The position numbers were made by a program, and so were the translations under genes. A stretch of DNA of 64,000 nucleotides from Neocallimastix lanati (nom. inval.) (Eukaryota; Neocallimastigomycota; Neocallimastigomycetes; Neocallimastigales; Neocallimastigaceae): contig JACVTC010000038.1 of assembly GCA_016946835.1 (NCBI GenBank), forward strand, positions 158,501-222,500, given 5' to 3'. The stretch's first letter is position 1, and every line of letters begins with the position of its first letter. Shown here piece after piece: positions 1 to 21,023 of the stretch. The notes under the pieces are model-generated. The model was not told where the DNA came from, ran no database searches, and saw only the letters and a program-made list of their open reading frames with translations.

Positions 1-1440
1 TTGTCTCCTCAAAATTCTAATTCTCAATTTATTATTACTGAAGATATTCTTCTTTCCCCAAAATCGATAAGGGCTAAGAAAAAAGAAGGTAAATCTGAAA
101 TTGATTCCTACAATTTGCCTGATTATTCTGATTTATTGGTTATGTCTGAAGATGATATTGATGGTATCTATGAAAATATGGTAAAAGAAGTCGGTCATAA
201 AAAAAAGAACAATAATGGTAGTAATGATACCATCAACAGTGATAGCAAAAATAGCAACAGTGATAACAAAAATTGTAATAGCAATAGTAATACTAATAGT
301 ACGGTGAAGCTTAAGAATAAAGATAAAGATAGAGATAGAGATAGAGATAGAGATAAGTATAAAGAAACAACTGTCATTACTCCATTAAAATCCAATAAAG
401 ATATGAATGAAAAAAGTAGTTCTCCTAAAAGTGGAGTTGGAGTGGTCATACCTACAAGTCAAAATAATAAAGATGATCCTTCATGGAAATCCTTTAAAGC
501 TCTTGGTAATGATAATCAAAGAAGCGACTCTTATAATATCATTTCTTCACCGCGATTGGAAGAAAAAAACCTGGCCATTGATGTTGAAGAAGACAATATA
601 TATGTGATAATTAATCCTTATGGTATTCGTGATATTGATTATTCCACTAGAAGAGTATTACCGGTTACGAAAAAGGAAAATTGTTCAGAAGATGTTGATG
701 CCTTGTTTAATTTAGAAAATCAGGATAGATATCAAGAGTCAGTGAATAAATTAAATGAGATTGAAAGTACCTACAATCAATGTAAAAATAATTCCAGGGT
801 AGCTGTGAATGATCCAGATCAACCAAATGATATTGATGATTTATTTATATTTAGTTCAGATATAGAAAAGAAGATGACGGTTTTTGATTCCTATATTGTT
901 GTAGATGATATTCAAGAAAATATTCGTCCTGATATTGAAGATGTCTTAAATATTGCAGATAATGAAGAAGAAGAATATCAACATGATGTTAATAGTAATA
1001 ATAAATCCTCAGATGCCAGTACACCAAATTCAATTGGCAGTCCTAAAAGCATAATGAGACGTATTTCAAAAGCCTTTTCAAGCAGTCGAATTGCTAATAG
1101 TAATTCAAAGATTATAGAAAGTACTCCCATTAATGGAGAAGGTAATATAATGCTGAAAATAAAATAAAATAAAATAAAAATAATTTAATAATAAAAATAA
1201 TTTAATTAATGCTTTTATAATTGTTTGAATTATTACCTTTATTATTATTATATTTCATTATTACTATATTTTGTATTATCACTGATAAACATTAATTATT
1301 TAGTTATATATATATATATAATATGAAAAAAAATACTAATTAAATAATATAATATATAATACATTATATTTTAATTTTAATTATTATAATTATAAATATA
1401 TATTTTTATATATTTACCGATATCTACCTTTTTTTATATT

Positions 1441-1471
<31 letters not shown>

Positions 1472-2691
1472 ATAATATTTTTTATTATTTATATTTATAT
1501 TTGTATATATATATATATTTTATTTTTATATAATATTTTTTATTCAACTTTTATTTTTTATTCATATTTATAGAAGTTACAAACAGTAATAATCATACAT
1601 TAAATAGAGCATTAACGCCAAAAAATCTTTTAATTATTCCATCCTATAATGAGAACAGTACTTTTGAAGGAGGAGCTAGTGAAGAAGAGAGAAGACACAT
1701 ATGTTGTCAAAGTAATAGTTTTGATGAGTTTAGAAAATCACAATCAAGTATATTTAATAGAAATAAAACAAAAAGTTCCGATTTGAATCAAGGAGATTTG
1801 ACTTCAAAATCCCAAAAGGAAGTTAAAAGTTTTGACGATAGATTGAATACCATTAATACCACCAAAAAATTTGAAGGAACATATATTCAACCTTTGAATT
1901 ATGTTCATTCGTTGTCTCAATCCTTTTCGAATGATGGATTGGTGGTTGTTCGTTCTAATGAGAATGTGATAACCAATGAGGATGAATGTGAACGAGTAGA
2001 TTATATCTATTACAGTAGAGATAATGATCAAAAACGTAATCGTCGTAAGGGATCCGTTATGGACGACTTTATTGAACTATCTACGATTAATTCACAACGT
2101 CAGAAAAAAATTATCAATGAAACTAATTCATTATCGACATTCAAAACAGCACTTTCCACTGTGAAGGATTATTATGATACTCAGGATGAAGAACATTCTG
2201 TTTATGGGTATCTAAATTTCAATAAAACAGGATCATTCTATTCAATATCCAATAATGGTAATATCAGCTTTAGTGGTAATGTGATTAATAATAATAGCAA
2301 TTTAGTAAGACGTATTAGTAATATCTCTGAGAGGCAAAGAGATCGTTTATACTCCTATACCAATGTTAATTTAATACGAAGCGAAATATACTATAGTGAT
2401 TACTTACAAAGTAACAGTAATAATAATAATCGTTCTACCTCTATTAATAATTTGAAATCAAAAATGAATCAATCTAATAATGGGTCCGTATTTTTGGATT
2501 GTCTTCCATCAGATTATAACAGTACTATTTATAATCCATCTCAGTTATCGTTAGTAGAAGAAGATGAGGATAATGAGAATGCTAATAAAATAATTAAGGA
2601 GACCAATAAAGCATTAGCTAATTCCAATATGAACAATAGTATTAATCAATCTAATGGAATTGTTAATAATTACAATAATAATAATAATAAT

Positions 2692-2742
<51 letters not shown>

Positions 2743-3048
2743 TGTAATTATAATAGTAGTAAAAGTAATAATTATAATAAAAATAGTAATATTGATCTTA
2801 ATTACTATTTAAATATTGCCAATTTAATGAACGATGATCAAAAGAGGAATAGAAGTAATTTGTCATTGGAAATACCGCAATTTACTACAGGTTATAGTGT
2901 TAATAATAACTACATATCACGAATGCGTCTTACTTCTTCTATTGATATTTTTAATCGTTTAGAAGCTTTAAATCGACCCAAAAGTATAAAAAGTATACAA
3001 CGTCAACAACAACAACAAGAACAAGGTGATGTAAATAAACGACCTTGA
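1..3048 (+). CDS. Long disordered Asn/Ser-rich protein, 3' part of gene (start outside window)
   Basis: Two exons are visible, <1..1141 and 1574..3048. The frame is open from base 1 and the first codon is TTG, so the true start lies to the left. The intron 1142..1573 runs GTAATA...TTTATAG and the phase-1 junction restores a Glu codon. Without splicing the frame ends at 1167. The roughly 870 visible residues are hydrophilic and low in complexity: an Asp/Arg/Lys dipeptide run near residues 105-122, acidic patches, and an Asn-only run encoded at about 2690-2745. A Ser/Arg patch around residues 345-365 (MRRISKAFSSSR) looks like a phospho-site or basic membrane-binding patch. No enzyme domain is recognised. 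It is probably the disordered tail of a signalling or cytoskeletal regulator whose folded domains lie upstream. Splicing is confident; function is unknown. Confidence 0.75.
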
Positions 3049-3294
3049 TTTTTTTTTTTTTATTTCTTTCTAATTCATTTTTTCTTAACAAATTCTTAAA
3101 TTAAAAATAAAGCAATATAAATACTTAAATATATATATATATATTATTTACCATGTCATATTTATTATTTATTTTACAGTATTATTATATCAATTATACG
3201 ATAATAGATAATACAGAAGTAATAGTAAATCTAAAAAAAAAAAAAAAAAAAAAAAAACATAAATCATAATTATAATAATATGTAATTAAAATAT

Positions 3295-3331
<37 letters not shown>

Positions 3332-3673
3332 ATTTATTAAAGAATACCCCCAAATATTAATATTTTTACTATTTTATTTATTTATTTATTTATTCCTCTT
3401 TTTCTTTTCTTTCTTTTTTAAGGAAAAAATTTTTTTATTTTAAAACAAATAATAAAAACATTTATTTTTTTTTTTTTTTTTTTTTTTCATTTTTTTTTAT
3501 CTTTTTTTTACATTTTATTGTAAAAAATTGTTACAATATATGTATGATTATCTTTTATTAGTTAGTTAATTATTAGTTGCATTGATAATTATTAATTACC
3601 ATTTATATTGATTATAACAAAAATGTTAATAAATATAATTATATATATATTACTCCATTGTTACTTTCGTATC

Positions 3674-3714
<41 letters not shown>

Positions 3715-3767
3715 TTATTTATTTATTTATTTATATTATTTTATTTTAATTTAAATTATTTTATTGT
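3049..3767. other. Convergent intergenic spacer
   Basis: This short spacer separates two convergent genes. It holds several poly(T)/poly(A) tracts (about 3233-3256, 3300-3327, 3469-3488, 3680-3711) and TTTA repeats. It must contain both 3' UTRs and polyadenylation sites, but no single signal can be picked out in such AT-rich sequence. Confidence 0.6.
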
Positions 3768-5147
3768 TTAAAATGGTTGAGTTTCACGCTTTAACCAATC
3801 TAAAGCTAATTGATCGTCTTGAATTAAAGGTGAAATCTTTTCCCAACATTCTTTATTGTATTGATTAACCCAATCAATTTCTTTTTGAGTCATAATTTCC
3901 TTCTTACAACATTTAGTTTGAATTGGGAAGAAAGTAATACGTTCACAACCATAGTAGTCCTTATTTGCAAAATTATTTGGAAGATCTTTCTTAACAATGA
4001 TAACCATACTTTCAATTCGAATACCGAATTGACCATCTAAGTAGAAACCTGGTTCATTAGTAACAATCATACCTGGTTTAAGTGGAGTTGTGTTGTAAGC
4101 TGGACGTGAACCAAAACCTTGTGGACCTTCATGAACATTTAAGAAGTGACCAACACCATGACCAGTACCATGAAGATAATCTAAACCAACTTCCCATAAT
4201 GGTTTTCTAGCAACACAATCAACTTGGTAACCAGTAGTACCATTTGGGAAAATAATGGTATCAATACCAATATGACCTTGAAGAACACGAGTATAACAAT
4301 CCTTTTCTAAGTCAGATGGTTGACCAAAGTGAAGCGTACGAGTAACATCGCAGGTACCGTTTAAGTATTGACCACCAGAATCACATAAATAAAATTGATC
4401 CTTATCAATAATGCTACACTGTTCTTTGGTTGGAGAATAGTGAATAATAGCACCATTTGGACCAGTAGAAGAAATTGTTTCGAAACTTAATCCCATAAAC
4501 TTTGGAAGTTTAGATCTGAATTCTTCAAGTTTTTCAGCAGCAGCAAATTCAGTTAATTCAGTATTATTTTTAACACAAAGTTCATTTTCTAACCAAGCAA
4601 AGTACTTAACTAAAGCAGAAATATCATAAAGGTTACATTCACGGAAACCTTTTAATTCAACTTCATTCTTAATTGCCTTTGGAAGAGAAAGTGGTGAAGT
4701 AACAATCTCAGTCTTCTTACTTCCACCAAGGGCTTCATATAAAGCAAGGTTACATCCCTTACTAACCCATAATTTTTTGATAGATTCAAGATTACCAAAT
4801 TCCTTTAATTCTTCATAAACAACGTTATATGGACGAACTCGAACAGCAGAACCTAAATGAGTGGAGACTTCCTTAGAAACCTTACCATTACCAGTGTATA
4901 GAACAGCATCAGTTTTAGTAATAGCTGCAAAGGAATAAAAGACTGGATTATATTCAACATCAGATCCTCTCATATTAAATAACCCTTACATAATATGATA
5001 TTTGAATAATATATATATATATATATATAAAGTATTATTACAAGTTTTAATTTTAATTTTATAATTTAAATATAAATCAATAATAATTGTTATATCTATT
5101 ACATCCTTTAACAATAATATAAATAATATTTAATTATAAATAAAAAT

Positions 5148-5219
<72 letters not shown>

Positions 5220-6160
5220 TTTATTTTAAAAAAAATATTCATTTTTATATACTTACAAGCAATTTCATCTAAAGCAGTGATGATATAACCATCAATATTC
5301 TTCTCCTCAAAAATTTTACGTAAATCAGCAAGCTTGTCTTTAAGAGATTTACCAGTATATTCAATTCCAAGTGGAATAATGTCACTATTTGGTGGAGCTG
5401 GTTGATCAGTCCAAACTTGATCAACAAGGTTTTCCTTAATATTGGTAACAAATTGAAGTTGCTTTGGAGATTCAGATAACGTCTTACTAAAAGATTCAGC
5501 TTCAGTAACGGAAATTAATTTTGCATCTATAGCAACTTTTGCCTTATTTGGAAGAGTATCTATAAGCCATTTCTCTTTAGTTGGAACATCAGGAAGACCA
5601 CTCTTCATTAAGGTCCAATTACTATCTAATTGTTTGGAAGCTTGTAAGTGGTATCTACCATCAGTCCAAAGAGCAGCATGATTACCAGCATTACCTTGAG
5701 TAACAATAGCTATACCAGCAGAACCATTGAATCCAGAAATAAATTCACGACGCTTATCAGCATCAGAAATGTATTCACTTTGGTGAGCGTCTTCTGTTGG
5801 AATAATATAGGCACTAATGTCCTTTTTTTTCATTAATTCCCTTAACTTTTCTAAACGGGCAGTAGTATCAATCTTGTTCATTTTTTTTGAATGTACAGTG
5901 TGTTTATCAGTTGAAGAAGAGTAATAACTTTTTGCTTGATATGATGTTATTGGATTATTATAAAGATTATAAAGAAAAGAATGGTGATTGGTTATTTTAC
6001 TTGTACCAATTGAATTATATTTGTATTGAGTAGCAACACAATCAATAGGTAAAATTGATTTTTTCAAAGATTTATATTTTGGTTTATTTCTTTCTTTAAG
6101 TTTGTTAAATATAATAAATATCACCAATAAAGAAAATGATAAAATTAGAATTTTAAACAT
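3768..6160 (-). CDS. Xaa-Pro aminopeptidase (M24B family, XPNPEP1/APP1 type)
   Basis: Exons are complement(5257..6160) and complement(3768..4984), giving 706 aa. The intron has a GTAAGT donor and the junction gives ALDEIA-WLFN, the classic sequence at this point in XPNPEP1. The enzyme removes an N-terminal residue preceding proline, using two metal ions. The creatinase-like N-terminal domain (DAHQSEY, GFNGSAG, WTDGRYHLQA, DSNWTLMK) and the catalytic pita-bread domain are complete. The expected ligands are visible: the two Asp of YLCDSGG and GTCDVTRT (about 503, 514), the His of HGTGHGVGH, and the Glu of TNEPGF and RIESM (about 612, 626). The core begins near Met94 (MNKIDTTARLEKL, base 5881). 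The first 93 residues are extra: a hydrophobic segment (about residues 2-18) then a basic stretch, suggesting a membrane anchor or targeting region. An in-frame stop precedes the 6160 ATG. Confidence 0.93.
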
Positions 6161-7020
6161 TTAAACGTTTTATTTTATATATTTTAACATATAAAATAAT
6201 ATAAAATAATTTATAAATTATATTTATAATTCAAAGTTTCTTTAATAAAATAAATAATATTTATTGTTTAAATTCCAATTTATAACGTATAGATGATAAA
6301 GAGGAAAAAATAATAATAATAATAATATATTATAGTTTGAGAAAAAATATTAAAAAAAATTTATTTAAACTTATAAATTTTTTATTTTTTTAATTTTATT
6401 TTTTATTTCTTTCTTGGTTTCTTTATTCATTTTTATTTAAAGGTTATTTGATATTTTATTATTTAATTAATAATATTATAAATATTTATGAACACTTTTA
6501 TATTTTTATGTGTGTAATTATATTTTTAATTATTTATATATATTCATTAATTTAATTTTATATATTTAAATTACGAAATAACGAAAGTCAAAAACAATTT
6601 AGTAATATTCATTATTATTATTATTATTATTTTTAGATATCCTTTATTTAATAAAAAAATATTAATAATTATATTCTGTTAAAAATATTTTTATTATATA
6701 TATATATATGTAAATGAATTTTGATGGTAGAACCATTTAATCATTTTTTATTTTGAAATTATCAAATTTCAAATCACATTTATATTATTTCACTTTAATT
6801 ACATATATATATATTTATAAATAATAATTTTAATTTTATTTACCTTTTTTTATTTTTTTTTTAAATTATTGTTAAACTTTACTCAATAATTTAATAAATA
6901 CTTTTATTTCTTAATTTTTTATTGTAAAAAAAGAAGAAAAACTTTCTTTGCTTTATTTTAAAAAAAGGAAATATTATTTTTTATATAAAAAATTATTTTA
7001 TTTTAGATAAAAATATTTAC

Positions 7021-7165
7021 CTGAAATACCTGATATACCCCTTTTAAGCCTCTTATAATTATTATTAGATAATAATTTATAAGATTTACTTAGACTATCA
7101 TTTGACGAAATTAAATTATAAGCCACATTTAATTTCGTATTAAATATTACTGAACTTATACTCAT
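7021..7165 (-). other. Candidate alternative first exon encoding a basic targeting-like leader
   Basis: On the minus strand, an ATG at 7165 opens 48 codons that end at a good donor (CAG|GTAAAT at 7020/7019). The block is richer in G+C than its surroundings. The peptide begins MSISSVIFNTKLNVAYNLIS and ends YKRLKRGISGIS. It is rich in Ser, Asn, Lys and Arg with a single acidic residue, as in mitochondrial or hydrogenosomal presequences. The exon ends in phase 1. A T-rich acceptor inside the aminopeptidase first exon (TTAAAG|AAAGAA, at codons 22-23) would join it in frame, replacing the hydrophobic anchor. That joining is an inference. It could instead be an unrelated short gene. Confidence 0.4.
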
Positions 7166-7479
7166 TTTTTAATTTAATTTTATAAATAGTTTTTATTAAA
7201 AAATTGTTTTTTTTTTTTTTTTTTTTTTTTTTCTTTTTTTTATTATTAAAAATATGAAAAAAAAAGTTATCAAATTTATATAAAAGAAAAAAAAGAAAAA
7301 AATAAATTTTTTTAAATCTTCTATTAAATAAAAAAAAATTTAATTTATTAAATGAATAAATATTAGATATAAATAAATAATAAAATGATATTAATAAAAA
7401 GTATATAACAAATTGTTTTTATATAATTTATAATATATAAGGAATAATATTTATATACATATATATAATTCAAAATATG

Positions 7480-7695
7480 GATAATAAATAATAAATAATA
7501 AATAATAAATAAATAAATAATAAATAATAAATAATAAATAATAAATAATAAATTATAAATAATAAATAATAAATAATAAATAATAAATAATAAATAATAA
7601 ATAATAAATAATAAATAATAAATAATAAATAATAAATAATAAATAATAAATAATAAATAATAAATAATAAATAATAAATAATAAATAATAAATAA
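7480..7695. repeat. (AAATAAT)-type minisatellite, ~215 bp
   Basis: Near-perfect tandem AATAAATAATA sequence (period 7) with only a few slips. It lies in the intergenic region upstream of the minus-strand aminopeptidase. Confidence 0.9.
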
Positions 7696-8231
7696 GTGTT
7701 TTAAATATATCTAATTTTTTTTTTTTTTATTATTATATAATTATTTTTAAATAATTTTTTAATTGTTTATGACCTAATTTTATAGATTCATGTAATTCTT
7801 TTTTTTTCATATTTAAAAGAATACTTATTTGTCTTTATGGAACTTTAAATTCCGTATTTATACTAATTATCAGTAATTATGATTAAGAAAATATTTACCG
7901 ATTTTTCTATAATTTTATTAAAATATTTATGTAATATATAATATCAATTAATTAAATATAATTTATATATTGATATGATTATGAAAATATTTATTAAATA
8001 ATTTATTGACTTAATTTCATATTCAATCAAAGTTTAACACCTTCCGTCAATATTCCTTTTTATATATTATTGTTACTATTATTAATTAAAATTATAATAG
8101 TTATTTGTAAATTTAAAAATAAATAATAAATTATATTTATTTGTAATTTTAATAATTTAATAATTAATAAAAATTATGTTTTAGTTATACATATTGTATA
8201 ATTTTTTCTTACATTGTTGAAATATGTATGA

Positions 8232-8486
8232 TTCATTAAATGTATTATTTATTATAATACAACAAATAAATATACCATTAAAAATGATGAGAGAAAAGGT
8301 TTCTTATCTGAAGAAGGTGAAAGAATAATTAAAAAACATAAAATGAACAATTTTAAAGTTCTATGCTTTTTAAGAAAACTAGTGGAAACTAAAAAAAAAT
8401 CTTTTATCAGAAGCAAAGAGAAAGAAAAGAATTCTGCATACTCAATATTAGAAGTATTCAAGAATAAATACCATGAATTCTTATAA
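8232..8486 (+). pseudogene. Coding-like relic, unrecognised family
   Basis: A plus-strand frame is open for 84 codons between stops and looks like protein: it includes NDERKGFLSEEGERIIKK, then a Lys/Glu-rich helical part, ending NKYHEFL-stop. Codon choice resembles real exons of this window (GAA, AAA, AGA, TTA) and GAA/AAG codons are far denser than in the flanks. There is no ATG until codon 37 and no clear acceptor upstream. It is most likely the tail of a dead gene or mobile element. The family is not recognised, and chance cannot be excluded. Confidence 0.3.
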
Positions 8487-8844
8487 TATAAATATGATAA
8501 AATAATAAATTTTTTATCTTTACAGTAATTATATAATACTAGAAAAAAATAATATATTAAAAAAAGTAAATACTATTAAGGTAAAATTGTAATAATATAA
8601 ACATATTATTTGGAAAAAATAATTAAAAAAAAAAAACCTATCATTTTTATAAATTTCTTTTTTAATATCAAACTTTTAATAATTAATATAAAAAAATTTT
8701 CATAAAATATTACAAATATAAAATAGTCTAAACATATACTAATTTAAATAAAATTATGTATATAACTACTTTTTATAATAAATATAAAATCGTATTATAA
8801 AATTAAAATTTAATTTTTGTGTATAAAAGATAAAATCAAAAAAA

Positions 8845-8887
<43 letters not shown>

Positions 8888-8937
8888 AATTATAATAATA
8901 ACAATAATAATAAATAATAAATAATAAATAATAAATA

Positions 8938-9135
8938 ATAATAATAATTGCTAGAATATGTGAAACGTATGAAAAAAAAGTTTCAAATGCATTGAAACAT
9001 ATTGTAATATAATTAATGTATAAGCCACAAAGTATTAATATAAAAGCATTTAATTTAGAATAATTAAGTTCTAGTAACTCTTTATCACAAAATATTTCAT
9101 ATAAATATTTTCATGAATATTCTCCTTTTAGATAG
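8938..9135 (+). pseudogene. Second coding-like relic with scattered stops
   Basis: One plus-strand frame reads as protein-like pieces broken only by TAA/TAG codons: IARICETYEKKVSNALKHIV, then LMYKPQSINIKAFNLE, then a Ser/Asn-rich piece ending YFHEYSPFR. It sits 450 bp downstream of the relic at 8232-8486 on the same strand and may belong to the same decayed gene or element. Weak evidence. Confidence 0.2.
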
Positions 9136-12018
9136 TTAAAATAATATATATATAAAGAAGAGTAGTACATTATAATTTTTTGTATCATTTATTGATGTTG
9201 TTTCATTGAATATATCTTTATATCTTTTTTAGGTCTATGGAAAGTCATGGATATTCATGTTAATTAATTATTTCAATTTTAACATAATTATAAATTAATT
9301 ATTAATATTTTATAATACTTCCAGAGCTACAGAAATTAAAGCATTAAAAAAAAAAAAAAAAAATAATAGTGAAAATAGTAAAATATTAGTTTTTCGTTTT
9401 TTAAAAAAAAATTTAAAAAATAGGAGTTGTGGTATCTTTTTTTTATATATTTTATTGAAAATTTTATTATTAGTTTCGGATAAATATTATTTATAATTTT
9501 TTTTCCAGAGATTTTTGGTCATTAAACTTAATATAAGTTTAATGAAACTTTTTATTGCGATATTTATATTTATTATTTAATAGGTATAAATCATATTATA
9601 TTTAAATAATAACATTAATAATTGATATAAAATGAAATATTCAAACCTAAATTAATATAAAATAGTTTTTATTATTCAAACATAAATTAATGTCATAAAT
9701 CAAATTTAAATCTAATGATTTTGTAATCTTAATATGTGGCTTGATTTCTAAATATTATTTATCCTTAATTATTAATAAATTGTATAGCATAAATCAATGC
9801 TTCAATTATATTCTTATTTTATATTTATCTTTATATAGTTATTAAATATTTCCTTATAAATAATAATCATTAATATTTATAAACATAAAAATTCATTTAA
9901 TAGTTTATTTTAATCACAAGAACAACTAATTAAATAGTTAATTATAACTAAATAACATAAAAATAAAACATTTTTTCTGAATTAAGAAAAGTGTGTGAGA
10001 AAGTTGTTAGATAGTTTTAAAGGTGTAGTCAATCAAAATTATTTTTACTTGAATAAATATATGTAATCCTAATAATGAAATTAAATAAATAAATAAACAA
10101 TACTTTAATAAAATTAATAAATAAATCTCAACAATATTACCTCGAACTTGTGTTATATTATTATAATCTATTTAATATTATTACTAAAATTTATGGTTTT
10201 AATTTAAAATAAATAGGTTAAGTAAATAAAAAAGAATTAAGCATATTCAAAAGTTTATTTCTAATTATTATTGATTTAATTATTATTAACTGAAATGATA
10301 TTATTTAATTTAATGCTATTTTTATTTATTAAAACTTTATTAAATATAAATAAATAAATAAATAAATAAAATTACTTAGAGTTTAATTATTTCCAGAAAA
10401 AGGAAAAATTAATATATTAATTTTTTTTTTATTTTTTGAAATGAAGGTTAAAGATGCTTAAATTTTATTAATTTAAACTTTTTATATTTATATTTATCAA
10501 TTTGGTCTTTATTTAGCCAACATTTAATTATATAATCAAATTCAGCCATGTCCAAATAAGCATAACGACATTTTTATTTTTATTAATTGATTCATTATTT
10601 AAAATATAATGAACAATTTATATATATTAAATCATGTATTATTTTTGTTATATTTTCAATAATTATTGTTTAAGCTATTACAATGTATATATGTATTAAG
10701 GAGTATTTATAATTAAAAAAATAAAAAAGCTATCGATCAATGGTAACTTTTTTGCATTTTATTTTTATTTTATTTATTTAATTGTTTTTAATAAATCAGT
10801 GATTAAATTTTGTATTATAAAACTCATATATTAATTATTTCCCAGCGATATCAATCAAAAATAAAAATAAACTAATAAAATATTTTGTATATTTTTTTTT
10901 GATGAATTTTTTTTAAATTATTATTTTATTCTTAGTATTTATATTATTAATACATAAATAAAAAATATATATTTGATTGAGTTTTTATTATATAGTCATT
11001 ATTACCATAAATTAAAATATTTTATTAAAATATTTTATAATAATCGATATATGAATCAAATAATATCAAATATATTTTTTATAAAAGTTAAATATATTCT
11101 GTAAAAAAAAAAAAAAAAACAAAAGAGGTAATAATAATAATATATATAATATATATATTTTTAAATAATAAATATTACAAAGTATTGTTCATTTGATTTA
11201 CAGATAAGACTGAAAAAAAATTAATACAAAGTTTAACAAATCAATATTGATATAAATATAAATATATATATTTTTTATTATCATAGTTAAATATTTACAT
11301 ATTATTGAAATAAATTTTAAATTTTATATATATTGGGATTAATTAAAAATTTTTATATTTAAAATTTCAATATTAATAATACTTTAACTAAATTATATTT
11401 TGTAAAATTTTTTTTTTTTTTTTACTTATTATAGTAAAAATATTTTATGGTTTAATAATATTTTAATTTTAAATTATTAAATTATACTAATATTTGATAA
11501 TTATTATTATTAGTAATTATTGTTATTATTAATTATTGCTATTATTAATAATTATTATTATTGTTGTTATTGTTCCTTCTTATTTTACTTTTTCATATTA
11601 GAAATCTTTTATTCGTTTAGAAAATATTTCCTAAAAATATTATTTTATCAAAATTTCTATTTTGAATAAATTATAGGAATAACAGTAATAATACAGGATA
11701 ATACAGTAATATTGAATAATAAATGATACAAATAATGATAAAATAATAAAATAATAAATAAAGATTTAATAAATAAATAAGTAAATAGATATAGCATTAA
11801 TAAATAAATAATAAAATAATTGATATTAACATTAATTACTTATTAATAAAAGATAAATAAAGTAAAATTAAAAAAAAAAAAAATATGTATTAATAAATAA
11901 ATATAAAACTTTGTTTAAATATTTTGAAAAAATGTAACGTAACATAATAATTATGAAAATTTATTAATATCTTTAATCATAATTAATAATATATTTATTA
12001 TTATAAATAAAATTTTTA

Positions 12019-12061
<43 letters not shown>

Positions 12062-12122
12062 TTTATTTTTTTCTTTTTATATCTTATTTAAGTGTAACCA
12101 AAAAAAAATATTAATAATAAAC

Positions 12123-12154
<32 letters not shown>

Positions 12155-12462
12155 TAAAATAGTTAAGTATTAAAGTTTAAAATAATTTATATATATTTTT
12201 AATAAAAAGTATTTAGTATTTAATAAACAGAGTGCCATTGATTAAAAAATAAAGATTTATATGTATACTAATATATTAAATTTATAATAATATATTAAAT
12301 TTTATTAAACTCTCAATTATAAAATTTTACAACTAAAAAAAAAAAGAATATTAAAATTTATAATTATTAATAAAATTAATCTATATTAATATTTCAATTT
12401 TATTACTTTTATATTTTATATGATTTTTAAAAAATAGATAAAAAGAATAATATTCTCTTTAA

Positions 12463-12497
<35 letters not shown>

Positions 12498-13623
12498 CAC
12501 TACTAAAATAATAAAATAAAAATTTAAATATTATAAATTATATATATATATATAAAAAAGGAATAATGAAAAATATAACTTTTTTTTATAAATACTAACA
12601 AAAATAAATAATTAATTATTAAAAAAAATTAATTATGAATTAAATCAAAAATGAAAGAATAAATAAATATATTTTTCTTTTGTAATAATACAAGTGATAA
12701 CATTATTATTTTTTCTTTTTTATTATTATTCGTATTTGTATATATTTTAATTACTAGGAAAAGAATAATTTTAAAGAAAGAAAAAAAAAAAAAAAAGAAA
12801 AAATAATAAAGAAAATATAAATCATTTTTTTTTTTTTAATTGAATAAATTTAAACTATATAAGTAATTAATATTATTTTGTTATACAATAATTAATAAAT
12901 TAATAAATGATAATAATATAATAATAACGAGACAAAAACGATAATTATATAAAATAGAAAAAAATTATTTTAAAATATATAAAAACAATTTAAGTTTAAT
13001 AATATCAATAAAAAAGATAAATATTAGTTTTAATAATTCAATTAAAATAATAAAAAAGATAAATATTAGTTTTAATAATTCAATTAAAATAATAAAAAAG
13101 ATAAATATTAGTTTTAATAATTCAATTAAAATAATCTAATAAATTTTTAAATAATTTGATATTTATAATAAAATAATAATATCAATAATAAAGAAAAATA
13201 AAAGTAAATTGATAACTTTACATATTATATTGTATATTTTATAAATATATTTAAAATAAAGTTAAAAAGGAATTTTATATTCAATATTTAAATTATAAAA
13301 TAAGTAATTTCACATACTTATATATATTTACAATATAATATGTTTCAATATATGTTAAATATTTATATATGTTCACCTCAATAAATATTTAAATATTTAT
13401 GATATTCAATTAATTTCTATTTATAAAAAATATATAAATTAATTTTATATAATAAATTAATATACATTTATTGAATTAGTTGATATTTTATAAAAATAAA
13501 AAATTTAAAAAGAAAAAATATATATTATTAAAAAAAGCTTCTACATTTTATGAAATATTTTTGACTTTACAGTAAAATTTTTTTTATTAATAGAAAAAAT
13601 TTAAAAAAACATAAAAAATAAAA
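9136..13623. other. Gene desert
   Basis: I find no supportable gene in these 4.5 kb. The sequence is AT-rich with TTATTA/AATAAT microsatellites (about 12020-12060), poly(T) tracts (12126-12147, 12470-12497), and a three-copy 42-bp tandem repeat listed separately. The promoter of the BAR/SH3 gene should lie at the right edge. Confidence 0.5.
13009..13135. repeat. Three tandem copies of a 42-bp unit
   Basis: Three essentially identical copies of a 42-bp unit containing AAAAAAGATAAATATTAG and TTCAATTAAAATAAT follow each other directly, about 500 bp upstream of the BAR/SH3 gene start. The perfect identity implies recent duplication. Confidence 0.9.
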
Positions 13624-20976
<7,353 letters not shown>

Positions 20977-20992
20977 ATAATCTTAAAAATCA

Positions 20993-21023
<31 letters not shown>

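Larger units (their letters stand above)
6161..8231. other. AT-rich intergenic region (except candidate exon and repeat listed separately)
   Basis: Apart from the candidate exon at 7021-7165 and the AAATAAT repeat at about 7480-7695, I see only AT-rich sequence with poly(T) tracts (e.g. 7207-7232). The promoter of the aminopeptidase should lie at its right-hand side, immediately above 6160 or above 7165. Confidence 0.5.

Noticed and set aside
195-449. Minus-strand frame of leucine/serine-rich protein opposite the first gene
   Set aside because: It is the antisense of Asn/Asp/Lys low-complexity codons; the plus strand is the spliced gene.
8252-8461. Minus-strand 69-codon frame with hydrophobic content
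   Set aside because: It is the reverse of the more protein-like plus-strand frame; the hydrophobic look comes from reading Lys/Glu codons backwards.
13009-13135. Three 42-bp repeats as a CRISPR-like array
   Set aside because: The units are directly contiguous with no unique spacers, in a eukaryotic context; this is a simple tandem duplication.
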